Of a DNA stretch of 64,000 bases, positions 41,892 through 50,431 are shown in pieces; position 1 is the stretch's first letter; every line of letters begins with the position of its first letter. This DNA comes from Ferrovibrio sp. MS7 (GTDB lineage: Bacteria; Pseudomonadota; Alphaproteobacteria; Ferrovibrionales; Ferrovibrionaceae). The stretch spans positions 1,392,001-1,456,000 of the forward strand of contig NZ_JBBKBA010000001.1 of NCBI RefSeq assembly GCF_038404985.1, given 5' to 3'. The notes under the pieces were generated by a model. It did no database searches, was not told the DNA's origin, and saw only the letters and a program-made list of their open reading frames with translations. The position numbers were made by a program, and so were the translations under genes.

Positions 41892-41995
41892 GTGGATTTG
41901 CGGAATCGTGGAAACCCTGCCCTGAATTATTGCGGAATTGTTGCAGAGAAGCGCAAGGGCGTCTATATAAATTCCACAGAAACACACAAATCCAC
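41892..41995. promoter_or_regulatory. Divergent control region with mirrored GTGGATTTG sites and direct repeats
   Basis: GTGGATTTG (41892-41900) lies 19 bases upstream of the binding-protein start, and its exact reverse CAAATCCAC (41987-41995) lies 4 bases upstream of the phosphatase start. Between them TTGCGGAAT occurs twice (41898 and 41930), 32 bases apart, about three helical turns. The layout suits a DeoR-type repressor acting on both divergent operons. Confidence 0.55.
41941..41969 (+). promoter_or_regulatory. Sigma-70-like promoter of the phosphatase/gamma-glutamyl ligase operon
   Basis: TTGCAG (41941-41946) and TATATA (41964-41969) are 17 bases apart, a good -35/-10 pair. The start of transcription would be near 41976, about 23 bases before the ATG at 41999. 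No clear Shine-Dalgarno lies in that leader. Confidence 0.55.
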
Positions 41996-41998
41996 AAA

Positions 41999-42817
41999 AT
42001 GCCACTTACCGTCACCCCTTCCGGCTCCCAGCCAGCCCCCACTGAACCCGGCCCCGCCCTGCGGGCCACGGCGCAGGCCCTGGCGGCTGCGGCGCGGCCC
42101 ATCGCGCAGCGTTATTTCCGGCAGAAACTGGCGGTGGAGCATAAGGCGGACCATAGCCCGGTGACGGTGGCCGACCGTGCCATCGAGACGGCCATGCGCT
42201 CCATAATTGCCGAGCGCCACCCGGAGCATGCCATCTATGGCGAGGAGCATGGCGCCGAACGCCTGGGTGCCCGCTATACCTGGGTGATCGACCCCATCGA
42301 CGGCACCAAGAGCTTTGTAACCGGCCTGCCACTTTTCGGCACTTTAATCGCCCTGCTTGAGCATGGCGTGCCGAAGCTCGGGCTGATCGACATGCCGGCG
42401 CTGCATGAAACCTGGGTCGGCGAGGCGGGTGAGCCGACGCGGTTCAATAATGCGCCGTGCCGGGTCAGCGGCTGTAAAGATCCGGCGGAAGCGGTGCTTT
42501 ATGCCACCTCGCCAGACATGTTCGAGGGCGCGGCACGGGCCGGCTTCGAGCGCGTGAGCAATGCTGTGCGGCTGCGCCGTTTCGGCGGCGACTGCTACGC
42601 CTATGCCCTGCTGGCGGCGGGCTATGTCGATCTCGTCATCGAGGTCGGCCTGCAGCCCTATGATTACCTGCCGCTGGTGGCGGTGATCGAGGGGGCCGGT
42701 GGCGTGGTGACGGATTGGAATGGCCAGCCGCTGAGGCTCGGTTCGGATGGCCGCGTTGTCGCGGCTGCCTCGCCGGCCTTGCATGCCTGGGCGCTGGGGT
42801 TGATCAATAAGTCTTGA
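41999..42817 (+). CDS. Inositol-monophosphatase-family phosphatase (HisN-like)
   Basis: This 272-residue Mg-dependent phosphatase has metal ligands in YGEEHG and WVIDPIDGTKSF, and the second signature GGDCYAYALLAAGYVDLVIE-type region (here GGDCYAYALL). HisN-type members hydrolyse histidinol phosphate; others act on inositol or other sugar/alcohol phosphates. No histidine genes are nearby. It is first in an operon with a gamma-glutamyl ligase, aldehyde dehydrogenase, alcohol dehydrogenase and amidotransferase, so a phosphorylated amino alcohol is a plausible substrate; that is inference. The ATG has no good ribosome site. Confidence 0.85.
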   Translation: MPLTVTPSGSQPAPTEPGPALRATAQALAAAARPIAQRYFRQKLAVEHKADHSPVTVADRAIETAMRSIIAERHPEHAIYGEEHGAERLGARYTWVIDPIDGTKSFVTGLPLFGTLIALLEHGVPKLGLIDMPALHETWVGEAGEPTRFNNAPCRVSGCKDPAEAVLYATSPDMFEGAARAGFERVSNAVRLRRFGGDCYAYALLAAGYVDLVIEVGLQPYDYLPLVAVIEGAGGVVTDWNGQPLRLGSDGRVVAAASPALHAWALGLINKS

Positions 42818-42843
42818 ACGGGGCAGAACGGGGGATGGCTAGG

Positions 42844-44217
42844 ATGGCGTTGCAGTCGAGGCAAGTGAAAACCGTAGCCGATGCACGGCGTATTATCGCC
42901 GAACGCAAGATCGACCGCGTCAAGGTCGGTGCCTTCGATGTCGATGGCATCCTGCGCGGCAAATATATCTCGGTAGAGAAATTCCTCTCGGCACTGGATA
43001 GCGGCTTCGGCTTCTGTGACGTGGTGCTGGGCTGGGATTCCAACGACCAGCTTTACGACAATGTCAGCTATACCGGCTGGCACACCGCCTATCCCGATGC
43101 CCCGGTGCGTGTGCTGCCCGATACCTGCCGCGATATTCCCTGGGAGCCGAACACCCTGTTCTTCCTCGGCGAATTCTCGGCCCCGGCGGATACGGTCTGC
43201 CCGCGCGCCGTGCTGCGCCGCGTGCTCGAACGCGCCGACAAGCTCGGCTACAAGGTGCTGGGCGCCTGCGAATTCGAATTCTTCGTCTTCGACGAAACCC
43301 CGCATTCGATCCGCGACAAGGGCTATCGCGGCCTGAAGCCGATCACGCCGGGCTTCTTTGGCTATTCCGTGCTGCGCAATTCGGTCGAATCCTCGCTCTA
43401 TCACGACTTGATGGATCTTGGCGTGAAGATGGATTTCCCGCTGGAGGGGCTGCATACCGAAACCGGCGCCGGTGTGCTGGAAGCCGCCATCACTGTGGAC
43501 GAGGCGCTGAATGCCGCCGACAAGGCGGCCTTGTTCAAGACCTTCACCAAGGCATTGTTGCAACGCCAGGGCAAGATGGCCACGTTCATGGCGAAATGGT
43601 CGCATGACTGGCCGGGCCAGAGCGGCCATATCCATCTTTCGCTGAAGAAGAAGGATGGCAAGCCAGTCTTCCACGACGCGAAGCAGAAGCACAATATCTC
43701 CGACACGATGCGGCATTTCATCGGCGGCCAGCAGGCTTTGCTGCCGGAGCTGCTCGCCATGGTCGCCTGCACGGTGAACAGCTACACCCGCCTGATCCCC
43801 GGCTTCTGGGCGCCGACCCAAGCCTCCTGGGGTGTTGAGAACCGCACCACGGCCCTGCGCGCGATTCCGGGCTCGCCGAAGTCGCAGCGCGTCGAATTCC
43901 GCATCGCTGCAGCCGATATCAACCCCTATATCGCCATGGCGGCGGCGATTGGCGCCGGCCTCTGGGGCGTGGAAAACAAGATCGAGCCGACGGCGCCGAT
44001 CCAGGGCAATGCCTATGCCGTGGACCTGCCGGCCAAGTATCAACTGCCGCGGACGCTGTTCGAGGCGGCTGGCCGCCTGAAGAAGAGCAAGCCGGCGCGC
44101 GATTTGTTCGGCGATGCCTTCGTCGAGCATTACGCCGCCAGCCGCGAATGGGAGGAGCGGGAATACCGCAAGGCGATCACCGACTGGCAGTTGGCGCGCT
44201 ATTTCGAAATCATCTGA
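42844..44217 (+). CDS. Glutamine synthetase-like gamma-glutamyl-amine ligase
   Basis: This is a protein of about 457 residues with the glutamine synthetase catalytic core: ACEFEFFVFDE (metal Glu pair), LHTETGAGVLEAAI, SGHIHLSL (His of the active site), NSYTRLIPGFWAPTQASWG and VEFRIAAADINPY. The N-terminal beta-grasp domain is of the PuuA/GlnA3-4 type rather than housekeeping GlnA. The family ligates glutamate to amines such as putrescine, ethanolamine or isopropylamine. Start: ATG 42844 has a G5 tract 9 bases upstream. ATG 42835 and TTG 42814 are alternatives, the latter overlapping the phosphatase stop. Confidence 0.85.
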   Translation: MALQSRQVKTVADARRIIAERKIDRVKVGAFDVDGILRGKYISVEKFLSALDSGFGFCDVVLGWDSNDQLYDNVSYTGWHTAYPDAPVRVLPDTCRDIPWEPNTLFFLGEFSAPADTVCPRAVLRRVLERADKLGYKVLGACEFEFFVFDETPHSIRDKGYRGLKPITPGFFGYSVLRNSVESSLYHDLMDLGVKMDFPLEGLHTETGAGVLEAAITVDEALNAADKAALFKTFTKALLQRQGKMATFMAKWSHDWPGQSGHIHLSLKKKDGKPVFHDAKQKHNISDTMRHFIGGQQALLPELLAMVACTVNSYTRLIPGFWAPTQASWGVENRTTALRAIPGSPKSQRVEFRIAAADINPYIAMAAAIGAGLWGVENKIEPTAPIQGNAYAVDLPAKYQLPRTLFEAAGRLKKSKPARDLFGDAFVEHYAASREWEEREYRKAITDWQLARYFEII

Positions 44218-44224
44218 GGTCTGC

Positions 44225-45607
44225 ATGTTGAAATGTGTCAGCCCGGTCGACGGCCGGGTCTATGTCGAACGCGAACTGGCCAATGCCGCTGCCATCGAGG
44301 CAGCTCTGGCGAAATCAGTGGCTGCCGGCGCAGCCTGGCGGGCCACGCCGCTTAAGCAGCGCCAGGAAGTGCTGCGCAAGGCAGTCGCGGCATTTGTCGC
44401 CAAGGGCGCGGATATCGCCACGGAACTGACGTGGCAGATGGGGCGTCCAGCGGGTCAGACGCCCGGCGAGGTGCGCGGGTTCAATGAACGCGCCAGCTAC
44501 ATGATCGACATTGCGCCGCAGGCGCTTGCCGATATCGAACCAGCGGCGAAGGATAATTTCCGCCGCTTCATCCGCCGCGAACCGCATGGCGTGGTGTTTG
44601 TCATCGCGCCGTGGAACTATCCCTATCTTACGTCGGTGAACGCGGTGATCCCGGCCCTTTTGGCCGGCAACACGGTGCTGCTCAAGCATTCGCATCAGAC
44701 GCCGCTCTGCGCCGAACGCTATGCCGAGGCGTTCCGTGAAGCGGGCCTGCCCGATGGCGTGTTCCAGTACCTGCATTTAAGCCATGCCGATGCCGACAAG
44801 GTGATGCGCGATGCCCGCGTCGGCTTCGTCGCCTTCACCGGCTCGGTGGCTGGCGGCCATGCGGTACAGCAGGCGCTGGTCGACCGCTTCGTTGGTGCCG
44901 GGCTTGAGCTTGGCGGCAAGGACCCGGCCTATGTGCGGGCGGATGCCGATCTCGCCCATGCGGTGGAAAACCTGGTCGATGGCGCTTTCTTCAATTCCGG
45001 GCAATCCTGCTGCGGCATCGAGCGCATCTATGTGCATGAAAAGCTCTACGATGCCTTCGTCGATGGCTTTGTCGATCTGACGAAGAAATATGTGCTTGGC
45101 GATCCAACCAAGGCCGAGACCAATCTCGGCCCGATGGTGCGCGCCGCGGCGGCGGAATTTGTGCGCGGCCAGGTGGCGGAAGCGGTGGCGCAGGGCGCGA
45201 AGTCGCTGGTGGCGCCAGGGCCTTTCGGTGCCGACCGCCAGGGTACGCCTTACATGGCGCCACAGGTGCTGGTGAACGTGACGCACAAGATGCGGCTGAT
45301 GTCGGAGGAAACCTTCGGGCCCGCCATCGGTATCATGAAGGTAAGTTCGGATGCCGAGGCCGTGAAGCTGATGAATGACAGCGAGTATGGACTTACGGCG
45401 GCGATCTGGACCAAGGATGCAGAGGCCGCAGCACGTCTTGGCGCCGAGCTTGAGACCGGCACGGTGTTCATGAACCGCTGCGACTATCTTGATCCTGCGC
45501 TGGCCTGGACCGGGGTGAAGAATTCCGGCCGCGGCTGCACGCTCTCCTCGGTCGGTTTCGAATCACTCACCCGGCCGAAATCCTTCCACCTGCGCCTGAA
45601 CACCTAA
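44225..45607 (+). CDS. NAD(P)-dependent aldehyde dehydrogenase
   Basis: This 460-residue aldehyde dehydrogenase has Asn131 in APWNYP, Glu228 in LELGGKDPAYV and nucleophile Cys262 in NSGQSCCGIERIYV, followed by EETFGPAIGI. The complete triad indicates an active enzyme. It resembles the succinate-semialdehyde/PuuC-like broad group. The ATG at 44225, 7 bases after the ligase stop, fits the family start; the longer upstream frame lies in the ligase gene. In the proposed route it oxidises a gamma-glutamyl-amino aldehyde to the acid. Confidence 0.9.
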   Translation: MLKCVSPVDGRVYVERELANAAAIEAALAKSVAAGAAWRATPLKQRQEVLRKAVAAFVAKGADIATELTWQMGRPAGQTPGEVRGFNERASYMIDIAPQALADIEPAAKDNFRRFIRREPHGVVFVIAPWNYPYLTSVNAVIPALLAGNTVLLKHSHQTPLCAERYAEAFREAGLPDGVFQYLHLSHADADKVMRDARVGFVAFTGSVAGGHAVQQALVDRFVGAGLELGGKDPAYVRADADLAHAVENLVDGAFFNSGQSCCGIERIYVHEKLYDAFVDGFVDLTKKYVLGDPTKAETNLGPMVRAAAAEFVRGQVAEAVAQGAKSLVAPGPFGADRQGTPYMAPQVLVNVTHKMRLMSEETFGPAIGIMKVSSDAEAVKLMNDSEYGLTAAIWTKDAEAAARLGAELETGTVFMNRCDYLDPALAWTGVKNSGRGCTLSSVGFESLTRPKSFHLRLNT

Positions 45608-45627
45608 TTCTCTCTGGAGTCCGCCCC

Positions 45628-46788
45628 ATGCTCGTCGGTAAATGGAATTACCCCACCACCATGTGGGTCGGCCCTGGCCGTATCAAGGAACTGCCCCAGG
45701 CCTGCCGTTCGCTCGGCATGAAGCGGCCGCTGCTGATCACCGATGCCGGCCTCGCCAATGCGCCGATGGTGCTGGCGGCGATTGCCGGCAATGAAGCCGC
45801 CGGCCTGCCCACCGGGCTGTTCGCCGGCGTCAAGGGCAACCCCACGGGTGCCAATGTCGATGCCGGCGTTGCCGCCTATCATGCCGGCAAGCATGATGGC
45901 GTGATTGCCTTCGGCGGCGGCAGCGGTGTCGATGCCGCCAAGGCGGTGGCCCTGATGGTCGGCCAGGACCGGCCGCTGTGGGATTTCGAGGATGTCGGCG
46001 ACAATGCCGACCGCGTGAACGTCGCCGGCATGGCGCCGGTGGTGGCGGTGCCGACCACGTCTGGCACCGGCTCTGAAGTCGGCCGCGCCTCGGTGATCAC
46101 CAAGGAAGATACCCACGAGAAGAAGATCATCTTCCATCCGCGCATGCTGCCGGCCCTGGTGATCGCAGATCCGGAACTTACTCTCGGCCTGCCGCCACAT
46201 ATCACGGCGGCCACCGGCGTCGATGCTTTCGTGCATTGCTTCGAGGCCTATTGCGCGCCGGGTTTCCATCCGATGGCGGTCGGTATCGCGCTGGAAGGCA
46301 TGCGGCTGTGCAAGGATTATCTCGGCCGTGCCTATCGCGATGGCAAGGATATTGAGGCGCGCTCGCGCATGCTGGCGGCGGCTTCCATGGGCGCGGCGGC
46401 ATTCCAGAAAGGCCTGGGCGGCGTGCATGCCCTGGCGCATCCGATTGGCGCCGTCTACGACACACATCACGGCCTTACCAATGCCGTGCTGCTGCCCTAT
46501 GTGATGCAGCATAACAAGGCGGCGATTGCCGAAAGCATGAACCTGCTCGCCCGCGTGCTCGACCTGCCGGGCAGCGGCTATCAGGCGGTGTTCGACTGGG
46601 TGCTGGCCTGGCGCCGCGAACTCGGCATTCCGAACACCCTGGCCGAGATCAAGGTGCCGGTGGACCGTGCCGCCGAGATTGGCCGCATGGCCGAAGCCGA
46701 TCCTTCCGCCGGCGGCAATCCCTGTCCGGTGGATGCGGCGGCGCTGGAAAAGATCTTCCGCAAGGCGGTGGCCGGCGATCTGGGCTGA
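45628..46788 (+). CDS. Iron-containing (group III) alcohol dehydrogenase
   Basis: The protein has 386 residues. The NAD-binding GGGSGVDAAKA and TTSGTGSE segments are present. Metal ligands come from ADPELTLGLP (Asp nearby), TGVDAFVHCFEAY (His), GVHALAHPIGA (His) and YDTHHGLTNAVLLP (His). The GGNPCPVD motif near the C-terminus is common in this family. It converts alcohols and aldehydes with NAD. Next to an aldehyde dehydrogenase it should catalyse the first of two oxidations of a hydroxyl group. The gap to the preceding gene is 20 bases with a CTGGAG ribosome site. Confidence 0.92.
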   Translation: MLVGKWNYPTTMWVGPGRIKELPQACRSLGMKRPLLITDAGLANAPMVLAAIAGNEAAGLPTGLFAGVKGNPTGANVDAGVAAYHAGKHDGVIAFGGGSGVDAAKAVALMVGQDRPLWDFEDVGDNADRVNVAGMAPVVAVPTTSGTGSEVGRASVITKEDTHEKKIIFHPRMLPALVIADPELTLGLPPHITAATGVDAFVHCFEAYCAPGFHPMAVGIALEGMRLCKDYLGRAYRDGKDIEARSRMLAAASMGAAAFQKGLGGVHALAHPIGAVYDTHHGLTNAVLLPYVMQHNKAAIAESMNLLARVLDLPGSGYQAVFDWVLAWRRELGIPNTLAEIKVPVDRAAEIGRMAEADPSAGGNPCPVDAAALEKIFRKAVAGDLG

Positions 46789-46793
46789 TTGCC

Positions 46794-47648
46794 ATGGCGC
46801 CACGCATTCTGATTGCCGACGGCAATCTCGCCGCGATCAACCAGGCCAATATCGCCGCTGGCGGCACCGCCAGCGGTGCGCATTATGCCGATGTGCTGCG
46901 CGGCCTCGATGCGCGGCTTGAGATCGAGGTGACGCATCCCGCCGATGCCGCCGACCCGTCGCTGGATCTGCTTCGCTATACTGGCGTAGCCTTCACCGGT
47001 TCGGCGCTGAATGTCTATGACATGACCGAGCCGGTGACGCGCCAGATCGATCTGGCAAAGCGGGCGCTGGATGCCGGCCTTAGCCTGTTCGGCTCCTGCT
47101 GGGGCTTGCAGGTGATTGCCACTGCGCTGGGCGGCAGGGTGCATCGCAATCCGAAGGGCCGCGAGATTGGCGTGGCACGCCGTATCCGTCGCACCCAGGC
47201 CGGTATTGCGCATCCGTTGCTGGCCGGCAAGGCGGAAGTGTTCGAGGCGATCTGCGTGCATCTCGACGAGGTGGCGGAACTGCCCGCAGGCATGACCGTG
47301 CTGGCCAGCAATGCGGTGAGCGAGGTGCAGGCGGCGAGCTACGGCGATGCCAAGGCCGGGCCGCATGCCTGGGCGGTGCAGTACCACCCGGAATACGATT
47401 TCAACGAGATTGCCGCGGTGATGACGCGCTACGGGCCACGCCTGCTGGCCGATGGGCTGTTCGCGGATGAGGCGGCGATGCAGCGTTATCTGGCCGATTT
47501 GCGCAGCCTGCATGCGGCGCCACACCGCCATGATCTTGCCTGGGCCCATGGCCTGGATGCCAGCACACTGGATCGCGCACAGCGCGAACGGGAACTCGCA
47601 AACTGGATCGACAGCATCATTTGGCCACGCTGGTCCGCCGCGCAATAA
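46794..47648 (+). CDS. Class I glutamine amidotransferase-type gamma-glutamyl hydrolase candidate
   Basis: This 284-residue protein has the class I amidotransferase triad: Cys102 in FGSCWGLQ, His198 and Glu200 in VQYHPEYDF. No synthetase domain is attached, so it should act as a free-standing hydrolase, as PuuD does on gamma-glutamyl-GABA. It begins 5 bases after the alcohol dehydrogenase stop and closes the operon. The last 80 residues (from about 205) are an extension not needed for the fold. Its end overlaps the convergent transporter gene by 32 bases. Confidence 0.85.
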   Translation: MAPRILIADGNLAAINQANIAAGGTASGAHYADVLRGLDARLEIEVTHPADAADPSLDLLRYTGVAFTGSALNVYDMTEPVTRQIDLAKRALDAGLSLFGSCWGLQVIATALGGRVHRNPKGREIGVARRIRRTQAGIAHPLLAGKAEVFEAICVHLDEVAELPAGMTVLASNAVSEVQAASYGDAKAGPHAWAVQYHPEYDFNEIAAVMTRYGPRLLADGLFADEAAMQRYLADLRSLHAAPHRHDLAWAHGLDASTLDRAQRERELANWIDSIIWPRWSAAQ

Positions 47649-48924
47649 GGGCGCGCAGCCGCTGTTGGCGTGCCTGCGTGATCGGATAACCCCGCATCAG
47701 CATTATTGCCGCCAGCTTGAATGCCACGGGTACCAGGCAATAAAGCGCGGTGAGGCCGAACAGGGCTTGACCATCGTTGTCGCCTTTCGCGGAAAAGTCG
47801 ATCAGGTCGAGCAGCGGAAAGGCGATGCCGACAGCCAAGGCCAGGGCCAGCTTGGTTGCCATGCCCCAAAGGGCGAAGAACAAGCCGGCGCGCTGCTGGC
47901 GGTGGCGTGCTTCATCCAGGTCGATCACGTCCGCCTGCATCGCGGGCGGCAAGGCCAGGTCGGCACCCAGGCTCAATCCAGTGAGTACGGAGATGGCAAC
48001 GAACCAGTATCCGTCGCCCGGTCCGAGCAGGGGGACCAGCAGGAAGAAGCCGCAGGTCCAGAGCATGGCGCCGCACCAGACCCGATGCTTGCCATAGCGC
48101 GCGGCCAGTTTCAGCCATAGTGGAACGGCCGCGATGCCCGCCGCGAAATAGGCCAGCAGCACCGCGCCGGCCAGGTTCGGTTCCCCCAGTACATGGGTCA
48201 CATACAGCAATACCAGGGAGGCGGGCAGACCATTGGCGGTGCCATTCAGCAGCCAGGCCTGCAACAGCCGGCGGAACGGCCGATTGCGCCAGAGTTGCCC
48301 CAGGCTTTGGCGGTTCAGTTCTGTGCCTGCGGCTACAGTGACCCCACCGGGCAGGCGCCACAATGCCAGCATCAGCACCGGTGGCAGCAATATGGTGATC
48401 ACCAGCGCCAGCGCGGCCAATCCCTTTGCTGGCACTAGCGCTGGAATCAGCACGGCGATCAGCGTGCCGGCCACGATCATGCCCTCGCGCCAGCCGGCGA
48501 TACTGGTCCGCTCGCCGTAATCCGGGGATAACTCCGCTCCCCATGCCAGATACGGTATTTGCAGCATGGCGGCGCCGAGATAAAGCACCATTGTCCAAAG
48601 CAGCAGATAGGGCCAGCCGGCATCGCCGGGTGGCACAAAAAGCAGCCAGGTGCTGAACAGGATCACTGGCAATGCGGCCAGCAGCCAGGGTTTCCGGCGG
48701 CCAAAGCGGCTCTGTGTCCGGTCGCTGAGATAGCCGATCAGCGGGTCAATGGCGATATCCCACAGCCGCGCTGCCAGTAATGCCGCGCCGACGGCGGAAA
48801 GGCTCAAGCCAACGGTTTCGGCGTAATAGGTCGGCAGATGCACATAGACCGGCAGCAGCAGCATCGCGGCGGGCAGGCCGGGGGCTGCGTAGGCCAGCAA
48901 TTGCAAGCGGGAAAGGCGCGTCAT
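47617..48924 (-). CDS. MFS transporter of the GPH (MelB-like) type
   Basis: This 435-residue protein has twelve likely membrane segments. The MelB/GPH pattern is clear: ARLWDIAIDPLIGYLSDRTQ followed by SRFGRRKPWLL, then LQIPYLAWGAELSPDYGERT. Members carry sugars or other organic solutes with a cation. It is convergent with the amidotransferase gene and seems to be alone. The substrate is unknown. Confidence 0.85.
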   Translation of the reverse strand: MTRLSRLQLLAYAAPGLPAAMLLLPVYVHLPTYYAETVGLSLSAVGAALLAARLWDIAIDPLIGYLSDRTQSRFGRRKPWLLAALPVILFSTWLLFVPPGDAGWPYLLLWTMVLYLGAAMLQIPYLAWGAELSPDYGERTSIAGWREGMIVAGTLIAVLIPALVPAKGLAALALVITILLPPVLMLALWRLPGGVTVAAGTELNRQSLGQLWRNRPFRRLLQAWLLNGTANGLPASLVLLYVTHVLGEPNLAGAVLLAYFAAGIAAVPLWLKLAARYGKHRVWCGAMLWTCGFFLLVPLLGPGDGYWFVAISVLTGLSLGADLALPPAMQADVIDLDEARHRQQRAGLFFALWGMATKLALALAVGIAFPLLDLIDFSAKGDNDGQALFGLTALYCLVPVAFKLAAIMLMRGYPITQARQQRLRALIARRTSVAK

Positions 48925-48987
48925 GGTGGCGGATTTAGATGACCGTGGCCTCTGGGCAAATGGCCTCGGCGCGCTATGTTGCGGTTC

Positions 48988-50004
48988 ATGCTGAAACTAT
49001 CCATCCTCGATCAATCCACCGCCGCTGCCGGACGCGGCCAGGACCAGGCGATCCGCGATACCCTGGCGCTGGCTGAGCAGGCCGAGGCATTGGGGTATCA
49101 CCGCTTCTGGGTTTCGGAACATCACAATCACGACAGCATTGCCGGCACGGCGCCGGAAGTGCTGATGGCCGCCATCGCGGCGCGCACCAGCCGCATCCGC
49201 ATCGGCAGTGCCGGCGTCATGCTGCCGCATTACAACGCGCTCAAGGTGGCGGAACAGTTCCGCGTGCTGGATGCGCTGGCGCCGGGCCGCATCGATCTCG
49301 GCGTCGGTCGCGCGCCGGGCGGCGATAGGCGCACCGCCTATGCGCTCAACCCGCATGCCTTCTCATCCGGCGAGGATGAATTCCCCGCCCAGGTGCGCGA
49401 CCTGGAAGGCTGGATCGCCGGCTATACGCCGAAGGAAGGCGATCCGCGCCATGGCGTGCGGGCCTTCCCGATGGCGCCGAGCCAGCCGCGGCTGTGGATG
49501 CTCGGCTCCTCGGATTACGGCGCGCAACTGGCAGCGCATTTCGGCCTGCCGTATTCCTTTGCCTATTTCATCACCGACGGTCGCGGGGCCGATCAGGCAC
49601 TGGAAGTCTATTACCGCTATTTCAAGCCGACGCCGCAGCAGCCCGAGCCGGAGGCCAATGTTTGCGTCTGGGCACTGGCGGCCGAGACGCGCGAGGAAGC
49701 CGAGCATCTGTTCATGACCCGGGCGCGCTGGCGCCAGGGCCGCGACATAGGCGAATTGCTGCCGCTGCAGACGCCGGAAGCCGCTGCCGCCCATGACTAC
49801 ACGCCGACGGAGCGCGCCAAGCTGGAGCGCGACCGCCAGCGCGCCCTGATCGGCACGCCGGCCGAACTTGGGGTCCGCCTGCGCGAGCTGGCGGCGAGCC
49901 TTAAGGTGCAGGAACTGGTGATCCTGACCTGGACCCATGATCCGGCGGCGAAGCTGAAAAGCTACCAATTGCTGGCCGAGGAATTTAACCTCTCCCGCAG
50001 CTAA
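48988..50004 (+). CDS. LLM-class flavin-dependent oxidoreductase (luciferase-like)
   Basis: This 338-residue protein has the bacterial-luciferase-like TIM barrel: LSILDQSTAAAGRGQDQAI, ALGYHRFWVSEHHNHDSIAG, IRIGSAGVMLPHYNALKVAE, RIDLGVGRAPGGD. This is the MsnO8-like group, whose physiological roles are mostly unknown. ATG 48988 gives the usual family start; ATG 48976 is possible. It is followed 16 bases later by a carboxymuconolactone-decarboxylase-like gene, with which it is probably co-transcribed. Confidence 0.88.
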   Translation: MLKLSILDQSTAAAGRGQDQAIRDTLALAEQAEALGYHRFWVSEHHNHDSIAGTAPEVLMAAIAARTSRIRIGSAGVMLPHYNALKVAEQFRVLDALAPGRIDLGVGRAPGGDRRTAYALNPHAFSSGEDEFPAQVRDLEGWIAGYTPKEGDPRHGVRAFPMAPSQPRLWMLGSSDYGAQLAAHFGLPYSFAYFITDGRGADQALEVYYRYFKPTPQQPEPEANVCVWALAAETREEAEHLFMTRARWRQGRDIGELLPLQTPEAAAAHDYTPTERAKLERDRQRALIGTPAELGVRLRELAASLKVQELVILTWTHDPAAKLKSYQLLAEEFNLSRS

Positions 50005-50020
50005 ACAAGGGGAGAGAGCT

Positions 50021-50422
50021 ATGTCCGAGACGGAATTGAAGCAGCTATTCGAGGCCGGCCTGAAGGTGCGCCGCGAGGTGCTGGGCGCCGATTATGTCGA
50101 TAATTCGCTGGCCAAGGCCAACGACTTCACCATGACCTTCCAGCATGCCACCACGGAATTCTGCTGGGGCTATGTCTGGGACCGCCCCGGCCTTGAGCGC
50201 AAGACGCGCTCGATGCTGAATCTGGCCATGCTCACAGCTCTCGGCCGCACGCCGGAACTGAAACTGCATGTGCGCGGCGCCATCACCAACGGCGTCAGCG
50301 TCGACGAGATCAAGGAAATCCTGCTGCAGGCAACGATCTACTGCGGCATTCCTGCCGGGCTCGATGCCTTCAAGGCGGCGAACGAAGTGCTGGTGGAACT
50401 CGGCAAGCTGCCGAAGGCTTGA
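50021..50422 (+). CDS. Carboxymuconolactone decarboxylase family protein
   Basis: This 133-residue all-helical protein resembles PcaC: YVDNSLAKANDFTMTFQHATTEFCWG, WDRPGLERKTRSMLNLAMLTALGR and LLQATIYCGIPAGLDAF (each cited in part) are the family blocks. PcaC converts carboxymuconolactone to enol-lactone in protocatechuate catabolism, but no other pca genes are present, so the substrate is uncertain. GGGGAGAG before the ATG is a strong ribosome site. Confidence 0.85.
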   Translation: MSETELKQLFEAGLKVRREVLGADYVDNSLAKANDFTMTFQHATTEFCWGYVWDRPGLERKTRSMLNLAMLTALGRTPELKLHVRGAITNGVSVDEIKEILLQATIYCGIPAGLDAFKAANEVLVELGKLPKA

Positions 50423-50431
50423 GGCGCCCGA

